Source: Bacillota bacterium
GTDB taxonomy: Bacteria > Bacillota > Clostridia > Caldicoprobacterales > DTU083
Reading direction: 5' to 3'
NCBI GenBank assembly: GCA_029549985.1
Contig: JAKPIB010000019.1
Coordinates: 27,618-91,617, forward strand
DNA: 64,000 bases
A program made the position numbers and the translations under genes. The notes under the pieces were generated by a model. It was given only the letters and a program-made list of their open reading frames with translations, was not told where the DNA came from and did no database searches. Positions 52,707 through 61,600 of this stretch are shown piece by piece. How positions within the stretch are numbered: position 1 is the first letter of the stretch; each line of letters begins with the position of its first letter.

Positions 52707-54490
52707 GCATACCAGCTCCTTTGGGCCTCAAACATTTCAGCATATGTGCCTCCCAGCGCCATAAGGTCGTCATGGCTGCCCAGCTCGGCTATTTTCCCGT
52801 CCTTTAAAACCAGGATCTCATCCGCCAGCTTCGCCGCCCCCAGCCTGTGGGTGATGAATATCGTCATCCTGCCTTTGCTGATCCTGCCAAAGAGCTCATA
52901 TACCTTGCTCTCAGCCACAGGATCCAGGGCGGCCGTCGGCTCGTCAAGTATGTGCAGGGGCGCATTGCCGGCCAGGGTGCGGGCTATGGCGACCCTCTGC
53001 CATTCACCGCCGGATAAGTCCGTGCCCCCTTCCAGGATCTTGCCCAGGGGTGTATCCAGGCCCTTGTCGAGCCTGGCCAGGGTTTCGGACAGGTCTATTT
53101 CCTCAATGACCTCTGCTATCCTCTCGTCATCGACCCCATTTATATTTCCCAGGAAAATATTGTCCCTTAAGGTTATGCAGTATTTGGCGAAATCCTGATA
53201 AACAACTGAAAACAAGGCCTTGAGCCGGGATTGGCTGTACTCCCTTATGCTGCGGCCGTTTATAAGTATATCGCCCTCAAAATCCTGGTACAGACCGGTA
53301 AGCAGCTTTGTGATCGTGGTTTTGCCCGCGCCGTTGATGCCTACGAAGGCATAGTGCTTGTCTCTGTCCAGCCTGAAGGAGCATCCGTCCAGGACATACC
53401 TCTCTGTGCCGGGATATTTGAACCTCACATCCTTGAACTCTATCGACTCCAGGCTGTGCCTGCCTATGTCCGCATCAGGCAGGTCGTTCGCACCTTCCGC
53501 CTCCTCAAGCATCGAAAAAGCGGACAGGTCCTTCAGGTATTCGTTGTTGTTGGCAAGCTGGTGCATAACGTATGAGAGCTGCCAGGACATCATTTGCACC
53601 AGGTTGAAGCATGCATTGACCAGGCCCATGAACATCCCGACCGTGATAAGCCTGTTCCCGAGCGGTATCAGCAATACCCCCGCAATAAGGACCGCCACCA
53701 TTATGGTTATGATGCTGGAGCTCTTCATCTTGATAAAGTTCAAGGCCTGGGTCCTGGTCGTTATTTTTCTTGCTGTCTCGTATTCCTTGTACCACCTTTC
53801 GCTCAGGGAACGGGTGTACCCAAACAGGGCCCGCTCCTCGACATTCTCCCGGCCTGAGAGCACCCATTCCAGATACCCGGCCTTGCGCTGGTACTTGGTT
53901 GCATTCTTGAAGGCTTCATAGTTGGTCTTCCCGCTTTTGACCGCGACAAAAAAGAGGGGCACGGAAAAGGCGATGATCGCAAGGGCAGCCCACCATACCT
54001 GGGCCGCCAGCACGATGAGTATACCTCCCACCATAAGTATGATCGACAGCAATTCCAGCAGGATTTCATAGCCGCCTGAGATCCTGCCTTCGGGATTGTT
54101 TGACACCCTGCTTATAAGCTCCCAGGTGTCGTTGTTCTCGATATGCCTGTATTCGAGCCTGCTGCGCTTTTCGGTCACAGCCGTGCGGAACTCCTCCCCA
54201 AGGCGCAGTGTCAGCCTGGTATTTATAAGATTGAGAAAGATGCCTATGCAATAGGTATATGCAGAAATAAGGGCCAGGAGGAGGAGGGGTGCATATATGC
54301 GGCTGTATCCGCCGTTTTTGAATATATCGAGAGCTGTATCGACAAAGCTTGCTGTCCCTATGATTTTTACCGAGGGAACAAGGGCGCTGACTATGATGAT
54401 CAGAGCCTTCATTCCTGAAAGCACCGGATGTGTCCTGAAGGGTATCCTTATGTAGTCCAGGGCACTGTACTTCCTGGGCGCGATAGTCAT
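52703..54490 (-). CDS. ABC exporter half-transporter (subunit A)
   Basis: A 595-residue six-helix exporter with ATPase domain: Walker A GINGAGKTT, signature DLSGGEWQRVAIART, Walker B ILDEPTAALD and H-loop ITHRLGAAKLAD. Its conserved sites are intact, so neither partner of the pair is obviously degenerate. Ribosome site AAGGAG precedes the ATG. It is the first gene of the exporter operon and is divergent from a MATE exporter across a 296-base region with two palindromes. Confidence 0.9.
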   Translation of the reverse strand: MTIAPRKYSALDYIRIPFRTHPVLSGMKALIIIVSALVPSVKIIGTASFVDTALDIFKNGGYSRIYAPLLLLALISAYTYCIGIFLNLINTRLTLRLGEEFRTAVTEKRSRLEYRHIENNDTWELISRVSNNPEGRISGGYEILLELLSIILMVGGILIVLAAQVWWAALAIIAFSVPLFFVAVKSGKTNYEAFKNATKYQRKAGYLEWVLSGRENVEERALFGYTRSLSERWYKEYETARKITTRTQALNFIKMKSSSIITIMVAVLIAGVLLIPLGNRLITVGMFMGLVNACFNLVQMMSWQLSYVMHQLANNNEYLKDLSAFSMLEEAEGANDLPDADIGRHSLESIEFKDVRFKYPGTERYVLDGCSFRLDRDKHYAFVGINGAGKTTITKLLTGLYQDFEGDILINGRSIREYSQSRLKALFSVVYQDFAKYCITLRDNIFLGNINGVDDERIAEVIEEIDLSETLARLDKGLDTPLGKILEGGTDLSGGEWQRVAIARTLAGNAPLHILDEPTAALDPVAESKVYELFGRISKGRMTIFITHRLGAAKLADEILVLKDGKIAELGSHDDLMALGGTYAEMFEAQRSWYA

Positions 54491-54661
54491 GACGCCACTC
54501 CTTATCAGCTAAGAATATGATCGCTGCTCATCAATTGCAAATTTATAGAATGTTATACATTATTCGAGGAAGATGCATATCTTTAAATATATTAACAGAA
54601 GGATAAAAAAATGAAAAGCAGACAGGGTCAACTATTTTGCGCATCTCATGGACGCTGTATA

Positions 54662-54677
54662 GCTATATACATATAGC
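54662..54677. repeat. palindrome 1 between divergent exporters
   Basis: GCTATAT-AC-ATATAGC, a perfect 7-2-7 inverted repeat. Candidate operator. Its centre is 36 bases from the centre of palindrome 2. Confidence 0.6.
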
Positions 54678-54698
54678 ATGGATCATATCAAAAATATA

Positions 54699-54712
54699 CT
54701 TATACGTATAAG
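54699..54712. repeat. palindrome 2 between divergent exporters
   Basis: CTTATACGTATAAG, a perfect 14-base palindrome ending eight bases before the -35 of the MATE promoter. Candidate operator. Confidence 0.6.
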
Positions 54713-54720
54713 CCCTCGGG

Positions 54721-54749
54721 TTGATTTCAGCGTACTAAAGTGTTATGAT
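54721..54749 (+). promoter_or_regulatory. sigma-A promoter of the MATE gene
   Basis: TTGATT, 17-base spacer, TATGAT, 37 bases upstream of the start codon. Confidence 0.6.
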
Positions 54750-54786
54750 TGTATATGGTGTTAACTCTAGAAAGAAGGTTTAGATA

Positions 54787-56247
54787 TTGATACGTTCCCT
54801 GATCAAAGCCAGATATGAAGCAATACCAGACCACGACAAGCACACATGGCGCGTGATACTCAAGATCACCTGGCCGGCCTTTATAGAGCTGGTTATGTCG
54901 ACCCTCTTCGGCATGGTCGACATGATCATGGTAGGCCAGATACCGGACAAGCAAATGAGCGAAGCCGGGCTTAATGCCATAGGCTTTACAAACCAGCCCC
55001 TCATGCTCCTGTTTGCCATATTTGCCGCAGTCAACGTAGGTACGACCACACTGGTCGCATGGAACATTGGTGCAAAGCAGGAGGAAAAGGCCAAGTCAGT
55101 CGTAAGGCAGATACTCCTGATAAATCTCGTATTGGGCACCCTCCTAAGCGTACTCGGCATTGCCCTGGCAAGGTACATCGTTATATTCATGAGCGGCAAT
55201 TCGGGCAATATCGCCCCTTCCGACCAGCAGCTGAGAGTAACACTGGGCATCGAATATTTCGAGATAGTGGCTGCGGGCCTGGTCTTCCAGGCGATATCCG
55301 CAGGAGTGACCGCTTCCTTGAGGGGAGCGGGTGAAACGAAGCTCCCCATGCTGTACAACCTGGGTGCCAACCTATTGAATGTTTTAGGCAATTACGTTCT
55401 TATATTCGGCAAACTGGGCATTCCTGAAATGGGTGTTATCGGAGCTGCCTTGTCAACGACCCTCTCAAGGCTGGTTGCATGCGTGTTCTCCCTGTATGTC
55501 CTGTTCTCAAGAAGATCCCTTACAGACATGGCCATTCCGCTCAAGGGCAACTGGAGACCGGATTTTGGCATAATGAAGCGGGTCTTCAACATTGGCTTGC
55601 CCGCTGCCCTTGAACAGTTCATACTGCAAGGCGGCCTCATGCTGTTTGCCCGCACGGTCGCCAAGCTTGGCGATGCTGAATTCGCTGCCCACCAGATCGG
55701 GCTCAATATCAACGGGCTGACCTTCTCACCGAGCATGGCCTTCGGTGTAGCGGCCACCACCCTGGTCGGCCAGAGCCTTGGGGCAAATGACGAGGAGAAG
55801 GCCGAGAGGTACGCCGACCTGGTCCACCATATAGCGATCGGGGTCGCATGCTTTGTAGGTCTTATTTTCCTTGTTTTTTCCCATCCTATGGCAAGGCTTT
55901 ACACCAACAATGAGAATGTAGCCAGGATGGCCGGTACGGTGCTGAAAATAGTGGCCCTGGCCCAGTTGGGCATGCCCACCCAGCTCACGATCTCCGGAGC
56001 GCTCAGAGGTGCCGGCGATACGGTATATCCCCTTTATGCCTCCGCCTTTGGTATATGGGTATTCAGGGTCATAGTGGCCCACATCTTCGTCCACACCTTC
56101 GGCTGGGGCCTTATCGGAGCCTGGATCGCCCTGGTGCTCGACCAGTACACAAGGGCTGCGATCGTATTTGCAAGGTACAAGACCGGCAAGTGGAAATACA
56201 TGAAGTCCCGTACTTCAGAGATCAAGAACGTGCAGACCTGCAGCTGA
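54787..56247 (+). CDS. MATE-family efflux transporter (second)
   Basis: A 486-residue twelve-helix MATE exporter. The N-terminal WPAFIELVMSTLFGMVDMIMVG, the mid-protein AISAGVTASLRGAGETKLPM and the second-half VAATTLVGQSLGANDEEKA are typical. The start is TTG after AGAAGG. The first 30 residues are hydrophilic and basic. It differs clearly from the MATE protein at 7843. It is divergent from the ABC exporter operon. Confidence 0.92.
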   Translation: MIRSLIKARYEAIPDHDKHTWRVILKITWPAFIELVMSTLFGMVDMIMVGQIPDKQMSEAGLNAIGFTNQPLMLLFAIFAAVNVGTTTLVAWNIGAKQEEKAKSVVRQILLINLVLGTLLSVLGIALARYIVIFMSGNSGNIAPSDQQLRVTLGIEYFEIVAAGLVFQAISAGVTASLRGAGETKLPMLYNLGANLLNVLGNYVLIFGKLGIPEMGVIGAALSTTLSRLVACVFSLYVLFSRRSLTDMAIPLKGNWRPDFGIMKRVFNIGLPAALEQFILQGGLMLFARTVAKLGDAEFAAHQIGLNINGLTFSPSMAFGVAATTLVGQSLGANDEEKAERYADLVHHIAIGVACFVGLIFLVFSHPMARLYTNNENVARMAGTVLKIVALAQLGMPTQLTISGALRGAGDTVYPLYASAFGIWVFRVIVAHIFVHTFGWGLIGAWIALVLDQYTRAAIVFARYKTGKWKYMKSRTSEIKNVQTCS

Positions 56248-56300
56248 TGAAAGCCGAACCACCGCAGTTGGCCGGGCACTGATACTGAACAAGAAAGTAA

Positions 56301-56339
56301 AAACAGAGGTGCGTATGATCATGCGTCCTCTGTTTTTTT
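56301..56339 (+). terminator. rho-independent terminator
   Basis: AACAGAGG and CCTCTGTT flank a GCGT-rich loop and are followed by seven T. It ends the MATE gene. Confidence 0.85.
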
Positions 56340-56369
56340 AGGATATTTGCTTGCTGCCTGCCTCAGCGG

Positions 56370-57272
56370 TCAGTGGATAAGCCTCACTTCATAGCCCTCC
56401 GCTATCCCTTTGTCATCCATAAAGCGGCACAGAAAGCGTATGTCCCTGTTGAGGGCATCCCGTTCGAGGAGGGACCGGACTATGGCCATCTCGCCTTTAT
56501 AGTCAGTACCATGCTCCTCGACCAGGATGTATGCCGTATCCTCCTTGAGGTATACTGCCTCAGGGGTCTGCCCCTTGGTGACCTCCGTGACCGCCACCAC
56601 CTCATCAAGGCTGTTCATTTCCTTAAATACGACCCTGTCAAGCAAGTTCAGGTATTCTATGATCACTTCTGCCTTGCTGCTTATTTCCTGTTTATTACTT
56701 CCTTCCGTAATAGTAGTCCTGGCCTCAAAGGCATATCTGGCGCTATCGGCGTTCGAGGCTCCGACGGCTTCGCCCCTGGCGAGGTCCAGGTAGATACGGC
56801 CATCCTGCTTTTGGAATACCGGATAGAAGTATAACCTTCCGGAAAAGCCAGGGCTTAAGTAAAGTCTGCCGGTCAGCTCCATATCGTTGCCGATATTCAT
56901 GTGTACATCGGATATATGGTTGTCGCATATGGTGACCAGGCAGCTTTCATCGCTTCCCTTGACCGGCACCGCAGCCAGGAAAAACGGAATGCCCTCTATC
57001 CCTTCAAACTCAAACCTGGTCTTTTCCTCTACATCAGCCTCTTTCTCCACTGCGTAGATACGGTTGGCGTCAGGAGCTTTTACAGGATCATAGGGCAGGC
57101 GGCTGAAGGTGATATAAAAGCCCCTGAGCTGGTCTCCCATGGCAGCTGGGTCTGCTTCAATGCCACCCAGGCCTTCGATCGCCAACTGACACCCTCCAAG
57201 CAAAATGCCCGTTAAAAGCACAGCGCTTGTCAAAGCAATGGCGCGCAAAACCGTCCATGACCTTCTATTCAT
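56370..57272 (-). CDS. lipoprotein, unknown function
   Basis: A 300-residue protein starting MNRRSWTVLRAIALTSAVLL with a lipobox-like LLGGC at about residues 24-28, so the mature protein should be lipid-anchored outside the membrane. The rest is a beta-rich domain (FYITFSRLPYDPVKAPDANR, GRLYLSPGFSGRLYFYPVF) that I do not recognise. The gene lies in an operon with the XRE regulator and membrane protein upstream; its start overlaps the XRE stop region by eight bases. I use the third of three close ATG codons (57272), nine bases after GGGGG. Confidence 0.65.
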   Translation of the reverse strand: MNRRSWTVLRAIALTSAVLLTGILLGGCQLAIEGLGGIEADPAAMGDQLRGFYITFSRLPYDPVKAPDANRIYAVEKEADVEEKTRFEFEGIEGIPFFLAAVPVKGSDESCLVTICDNHISDVHMNIGNDMELTGRLYLSPGFSGRLYFYPVFQKQDGRIYLDLARGEAVGASNADSARYAFEARTTITEGSNKQEISSKAEVIIEYLNLLDRVVFKEMNSLDEVVAVTEVTKGQTPEAVYLKEDTAYILVEEHGTDYKGEMAIVRSLLERDALNRDIRFLCRFMDDKGIAEGYEVRLIH

Positions 57273-57492
57273 CGCTTTCATCCCCCAACTCTCCGTCAAA
57301 TTTCAGGATATCCCCCACATCGCACTTAAGGTAGTAACAGATCTTGTTCAGCGTACTGAACCTGACGCCCCTGGCTTTGCCGCTTCTAAGGATCGACAGG
57401 TTGGCTTCAGTTATGTTGATAAGGCTGCATAGCTCCTTGGAGGTCATATGCCGCTTTTTCAAGACTTCGTCCAGGTGTACTTTTATAGCCAT
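57265..57492 (-). CDS. XRE-family HTH regulator (YozG-like)
   Basis: A 75-residue protein made of one Cro/C1-type helix-turn-helix (LDEVLKKRHMTSKELCSLIN, then ITEANLSILRSGKARGVRFS) plus a short acidic tail (FDGELGDESDE). This small size and the sequence CDVGDILKF are typical of the YozG group, often encoded next to multi-pass membrane proteins as here. It may repress its own operon. AGGAGG lies five bases before the ATG. Confidence 0.88.
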   Translation of the reverse strand: MAIKVHLDEVLKKRHMTSKELCSLINITEANLSILRSGKARGVRFSTLNKICYYLKCDVGDILKFDGELGDESDE

Positions 57493-57501
57493 GGCATCCT
57501 C

Positions 57502-58494
57502 CTAAATGAACATCTGGTTTTCCCGGTGCAGCCTGCTACTATCGCTGATATACCTGCCCAGCAGGACCATGACCAGAGTCAGGATGATGGCTCCCAGGGG
57601 AAGCCGGGTCGAGTAATGCGCAGCATGAAGCCAACGGCTGAATAAAAGCTGCAGCAGGTTAAAGCCCATGGTAGCGGCTACCGTGGCAATTACCCCGTTC
57701 CTGCCTGTCCTGCTCAGCCTTTCGGCAGCCAACAGAGCCGCCTCGCCGTACCTGTCGGCTTTGATGGCCTCTGCCAGTCCTGTAGCCTGTATGAACAGCA
57801 GGGTAGCGATGACAGTAGGAAGCTGATTGACCAGAAAGCCGATAAACAGAAATATATATGTCGGTGTCAAAACGGCTCCGTCGGAATCGTTGGCGCTTTT
57901 TACATCGTGGATAGCTGCTGCAAAGCCCCTTACGCCTGCAAAAAAGATGCTGAACACAAGGACGACAGCAGCCACAGCCAGAAGTATGCGAGCCATGTCA
58001 AGGAACCGATCGGGGCTTCTTCCCTCTATGTTGCGCATAGCCTTTAACACAAGATAGCTTATCAGTACAGAATAGACCGTGTCGCCAAGCGCTGCCTTTC
58101 CAAAAGGTATCATGGCAGTAGCGTCAACCGCATCGTGGTACAGCCAGTCCCTTATGAGGCCGGGGTTTATCATGAGGTAGAGCACGAAGTAAAGCAGGAC
58201 GCTCAAAAGCGGCAGGAGGATGTCCTCGGCCCCCGCTTTTTTCCGTTTTATAAGCAGTATAAGGTACGAAAGGGGCAATATGCCCAGGATAAGGTAAACA
58301 GAAAGGGCAAGCGCATTGCCGGTATGCCCTGAGAGGGAAAGGCTCCTTAAAAGGCTGCCTGCCTGGGAAAAGGGCACGCTGAGCAATGCTGCCGTGTCCG
58401 GCTTTGCCCCGCCCGGCAAGGCCAGGGCTGCCACCAGGCAGATAAGGGCTTCAACTGACAGAAGGCTGCATATGACCCTCTTGCTTTTCATCAT
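57502..58494 (-). CDS. multi-pass membrane protein in XRE operon
   Basis: A 330-residue integral membrane protein with about eight hydrophobic segments, first gene of a three-gene operon. The region about 160-245 resembles DUF2975-type proteins that often accompany YozG-like regulators (LDMARILLAVAAVVLVFSIF), but the overall protein is longer and the match is weak. Start MMKSKRVICS follows AGAGGTG. Role unknown. Confidence 0.65.
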   Translation of the reverse strand: MMKSKRVICSLLSVEALICLVAALALPGGAKPDTAALLSVPFSQAGSLLRSLSLSGHTGNALALSVYLILGILPLSYLILLIKRKKAGAEDILLPLLSVLLYFVLYLMINPGLIRDWLYHDAVDATAMIPFGKAALGDTVYSVLISYLVLKAMRNIEGRSPDRFLDMARILLAVAAVVLVFSIFFAGVRGFAAAIHDVKSANDSDGAVLTPTYIFLFIGFLVNQLPTVIATLLFIQATGLAEAIKADRYGEAALLAAERLSRTGRNGVIATVAATMGFNLLQLLFSRWLHAAHYSTRLPLGAIILTLVMVLLGRYISDSSRLHRENQMFI

Positions 58495-58799
58495 CAGTCA
58501 CCTCTTGATCAGGCATTATAGAATATAGCTGCACATATATGAAGCTTTCGTTTATAGGGTAGCATATAAATTATCGTTAGTCAATAATTATTATTGTTTT
58601 ATTTTAATTTAGTCAGGGCTTGATCTTTGTATATACATCTTCTATTGAGAGTTGATGTATAGACGTGCAAAATACTGTAAATAATAGCCATATCGCCGTT
58701 TGTGACAATTATTTTGCCTTCGCTTTTATAAACATTTATTTTGTAGTACAATAGCTTTATACATAAGGCAACAAATTCAGACATCAGGTGGTATTTAAA
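58495..58799. other. AT-rich divergent intergenic region
   Basis: No gene. It holds the start regions of the membrane-protein operon (minus) and of the ATP-grasp operon (plus). AGGTGG at 58786-58791 is the ribosome site for the latter. A weak plus-strand promoter may lie near 58702-58730 (GTGACA then TTTATA), but the match is poor. Confidence 0.4.
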
Positions 58800-59987
58800 A
58801 TGGAGAACAAAGCATTGGTTCTCGGTGCCAATTACTATATAGGCTTAAGCATAATACGGTGCCTGGGCATGCACGGAATCAAGGTCGCAGCAGTTGACTA
58901 CGGCAGGAAGGGAACATACGGCTTCCATTCAAAATACCTTTCCGAAGCCCTGATTGGCCCGCATTATAAGCAGGACCCTGAAGGATTCCTGTCCTTCCTG
59001 GTCGAATATGCAAAAAAGCAGCCGGCACCGCCGGTCCTGTTCGCCAGCGCTGACCCTTATGTGGAGTTTATGGACAAGCATCTGGACGTCCTGAGGCAAT
59101 ACTTCCTGATCCCCTCCATTGAGCAGGGCCTGTATACGAGGGTCATGAACAAGGACACCCTCCATGCCCTGGCCGCAGAGCACGGGGTGAGGGTCCCGGA
59201 GACAGTCCGTCCCACGGATGAGGACTACCTGGACAAGGTGGAGAGCATCATAAAATATCCCTGCCTGGTAAAGCCCACCGACTCCCCTGCCTTTGTATCG
59301 GTATTCAGAAAAAAGGTATTCAAGGTGTTTTCAAGGCAAGAGCTGACCGAAGCGGTCAGTAAGGCAAGGGAAGCCGGCCTTGACGTGATCATCCAGCGCA
59401 TCATACCCGGCTTTGACGATCATATGTATACCTTTGACGCTTACCTGAATGCAGACTCAAAGGTGACCCATTGGACCACATGCCAGAAGTACAGGCAGTA
59501 TCCGATCAATTTCGGCGCTTCCGTATACACCGGCCAGAAACATGTCCAGGAGCTATATGATATCGGCGCGAAGTTCCTGGAGAGCATAGGCTGGAAGGGC
59601 TTTGCAGAGATCGAATTCAAAAAGGACGCAGAGACCGGAGAGTTCTATCTGATCGAGGTAAACGTCCGCACGACCAATCTGAACAACCTCCTGTTCAAAT
59701 CCGGCCTGAACATGCCCTATATAGCATACCGGGAGCTTACAGGCAGTCCCCTGGAGCCCAAGGCTGTCGATTATGATACGGGTTATGTGTTCTGGTATGC
59801 CTTTGAGGATATACTCGCTGTCCGGGACTATATCAGGACAGGCCAGCTTACCCTGGGACAGGTTTTAAAATCATACTTCAGAAAAAAAGCCCATGCGATA
59901 TGGAGCATAAAGGACCCCAGGCCTTTCTTCGCATTCTGCGCATACAAGCTGTCCCGGTTGCTTGATAGAAGAACGGAGAGAAAATAG
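58800..59987 (+). CDS. ATP-grasp ligase (carboxylate-amine ligase-like)
   Basis: A 395-residue ligase that should activate a carboxylate by phosphorylation and join it to an amine. The N-terminal Rossmann-like part starts KALVLGANYYIGLSIIRCLG; the ATP-grasp fold follows with KYPCLVKPTDS near 150, a long loop, and the Mg-site segments GFAEIEFKKD and FYLIEVNVRTTNLNN. The plan resembles D-aspartate ligases that build cell-wall cross-bridges. AGGTGG precedes the ATG. It is followed within 30 bases by a Mur ligase and then an amino-acid racemase. Its substrate is not known. Confidence 0.82.
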   Translation: MENKALVLGANYYIGLSIIRCLGMHGIKVAAVDYGRKGTYGFHSKYLSEALIGPHYKQDPEGFLSFLVEYAKKQPAPPVLFASADPYVEFMDKHLDVLRQYFLIPSIEQGLYTRVMNKDTLHALAAEHGVRVPETVRPTDEDYLDKVESIIKYPCLVKPTDSPAFVSVFRKKVFKVFSRQELTEAVSKAREAGLDVIIQRIIPGFDDHMYTFDAYLNADSKVTHWTTCQKYRQYPINFGASVYTGQKHVQELYDIGAKFLESIGWKGFAEIEFKKDAETGEFYLIEVNVRTTNLNNLLFKSGLNMPYIAYRELTGSPLEPKAVDYDTGYVFWYAFEDILAVRDYIRTGQLTLGQVLKSYFRKKAHAIWSIKDPRPFFAFCAYKLSRLLDRRTERK

Positions 59988-60016
59988 CTTATTTGCCTTT
60001 GAGAGGAGAAACTCAT

Positions 60017-61600
60017 TTGATCAAGCTGTCCAGGCTTCTTGAGTCTGTCAATATAATAGAGGCCCGCAACCACAAGGATATGGAGATCGGCGGCCTTGCC
60101 TACCATTCCGGCAAGGTCTGCCCCGGTGACCTCTTTGTATGCATAATGGGCTATCTGACCGACGGTCACCTGTATATCCCCCAGGCTGTGGCAAAGGGCG
60201 CCGCAGCGATGGTGGTCGAGCGCTTCGATGACAACTGCAGCCTGCCCCAGTATAAGGTGGCTGACAGCAGGCAGGCGCTGGCCGCCCTTAGCGATGCTTT
60301 CTACGGTCATCCGTCACAGAAGCTCAATATGATAGGGATAACCGCCACCAACGGAAAAACCTCAACCACCTTTATGACCAACTCAATATTGCAAGCCCAC
60401 GGCCTGAACACAGGAATTATCGGCACGGTGATGGTCAGGTATGGCAGCTTTACCGAGCCCTCCGTGCTGACGACTCCGGAGTCCCTGGACCTGCAGCGGC
60501 ACCTGGCCAGTATGGTCCAAAGCGATGTGACCCATGTCGTCATGGAGGTGTCCTCATCGGCCCTGGAACTAAACCGTGTGGACAATGTGGATTTCGATAT
60601 CGTGGCCTTCAACAACATCAGCCGCGAGCACATCGACCTGCACGGGTCCTTTGAGGACTATTACAACAGCAAGGCAAGCCTCATCAGGAATGCCTCTCCC
60701 TCCGGCTGGGCCGTGCTCAACCTGGACGATAAGTACAGCGCAGCCCTGGCTACACAGACGAGAGCCAAGGTTTTGACCTATGGTGTGGAAAACGGTGACG
60801 GCCACTTGAGCTGCACCCGCCTGGACCTGACTACCGGCAGGGCCAGGTTCGGAGTGGAAATACGGAAGCCCTTCACGGCCAATGGCATTGAGTACCGCCC
60901 GTGTGAATTCGATATAGAGCTTTCCATACCCGGTTACCATTCCGTTTACAACTCCATGGCCGCCATTGCGATCGGGCTCTTGTGCGGCGTGCCCGTGCCG
61001 ACTATCGCAAAAGGCCTCAAGGCCTTTGAAGGGGTGGAACGCCGTTTCCAGTTCATATACGAGGATGATTTCAGGATCATCGACGACCATTTTGCCAATG
61101 CGGGCAATATAAACGTCACCCTGGAGACCTTGAACTTTATGGAATACAACTCCCTCAACATCGTATATGCCATTAGGGGCGGACGGGGCCCCATCACGAA
61201 CCAGGAGAATGCAGAGACCATAGTTAAATGGGCGTCAAGGCTAGGCCTGCGAGAGATCACGGCCACCCTGAGCCGGTCCCATGTGACCAAAAAGGACATG
61301 GTGACAGAGGAGGAAAAGGATGTTTTCCTCAGGGTCATGGATGAGGCAGGCATCAGGGTCAGCCTGTTTGAGGAGCTGCCTGATGCGATCGCATTTGCAC
61401 TGGATAAGGTACAGCCCGGCGACGTTTTGCTCCTGGCCGGATGCCAGGGGATGGATTTTGGGGCTCAGATCGCCCTGGAGCAGCTTTGCAGGCTCAGGCC
61501 CTCCCTTGACAGGCAAAAGCTATTTGCACCGCTGAAAAACAGAGTGGCCGGTATAACAAGCCCGGAGCTGATACTGCACCAGGGGAGGCAGGGGAATTGA
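60017..61600 (+). CDS. divergent MurE-like Mur ligase
   Basis: A 527-residue Mur ligase family enzyme. The N-terminal SGKVCPGDLFVCIMGYLTDG is MurE-like; the ATP loop is ITATNGKTSTT (108-118), MEVSSSALELNRVDN and HIDLHGSFEDYYNSKASL supply the catalytic Lys219. But the amino-acid-selecting DNPR motif is absent (LSRSHVTKKD at 418-427 in its place), and the usual DYAHTPD is DDHFANAGN (356-364). Substrate specificity must therefore differ from MurE. Start TTG at 60017 after AGGAG. It lies between the ATP-grasp and racemase genes. Confidence 0.88.
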   Translation: MIKLSRLLESVNIIEARNHKDMEIGGLAYHSGKVCPGDLFVCIMGYLTDGHLYIPQAVAKGAAAMVVERFDDNCSLPQYKVADSRQALAALSDAFYGHPSQKLNMIGITATNGKTSTTFMTNSILQAHGLNTGIIGTVMVRYGSFTEPSVLTTPESLDLQRHLASMVQSDVTHVVMEVSSSALELNRVDNVDFDIVAFNNISREHIDLHGSFEDYYNSKASLIRNASPSGWAVLNLDDKYSAALATQTRAKVLTYGVENGDGHLSCTRLDLTTGRARFGVEIRKPFTANGIEYRPCEFDIELSIPGYHSVYNSMAAIAIGLLCGVPVPTIAKGLKAFEGVERRFQFIYEDDFRIIDDHFANAGNINVTLETLNFMEYNSLNIVYAIRGGRGPITNQENAETIVKWASRLGLREITATLSRSHVTKKDMVTEEEKDVFLRVMDEAGIRVSLFEELPDAIAFALDKVQPGDVLLLAGCQGMDFGAQIALEQLCRLRPSLDRQKLFAPLKNRVAGITSPELILHQGRQGN

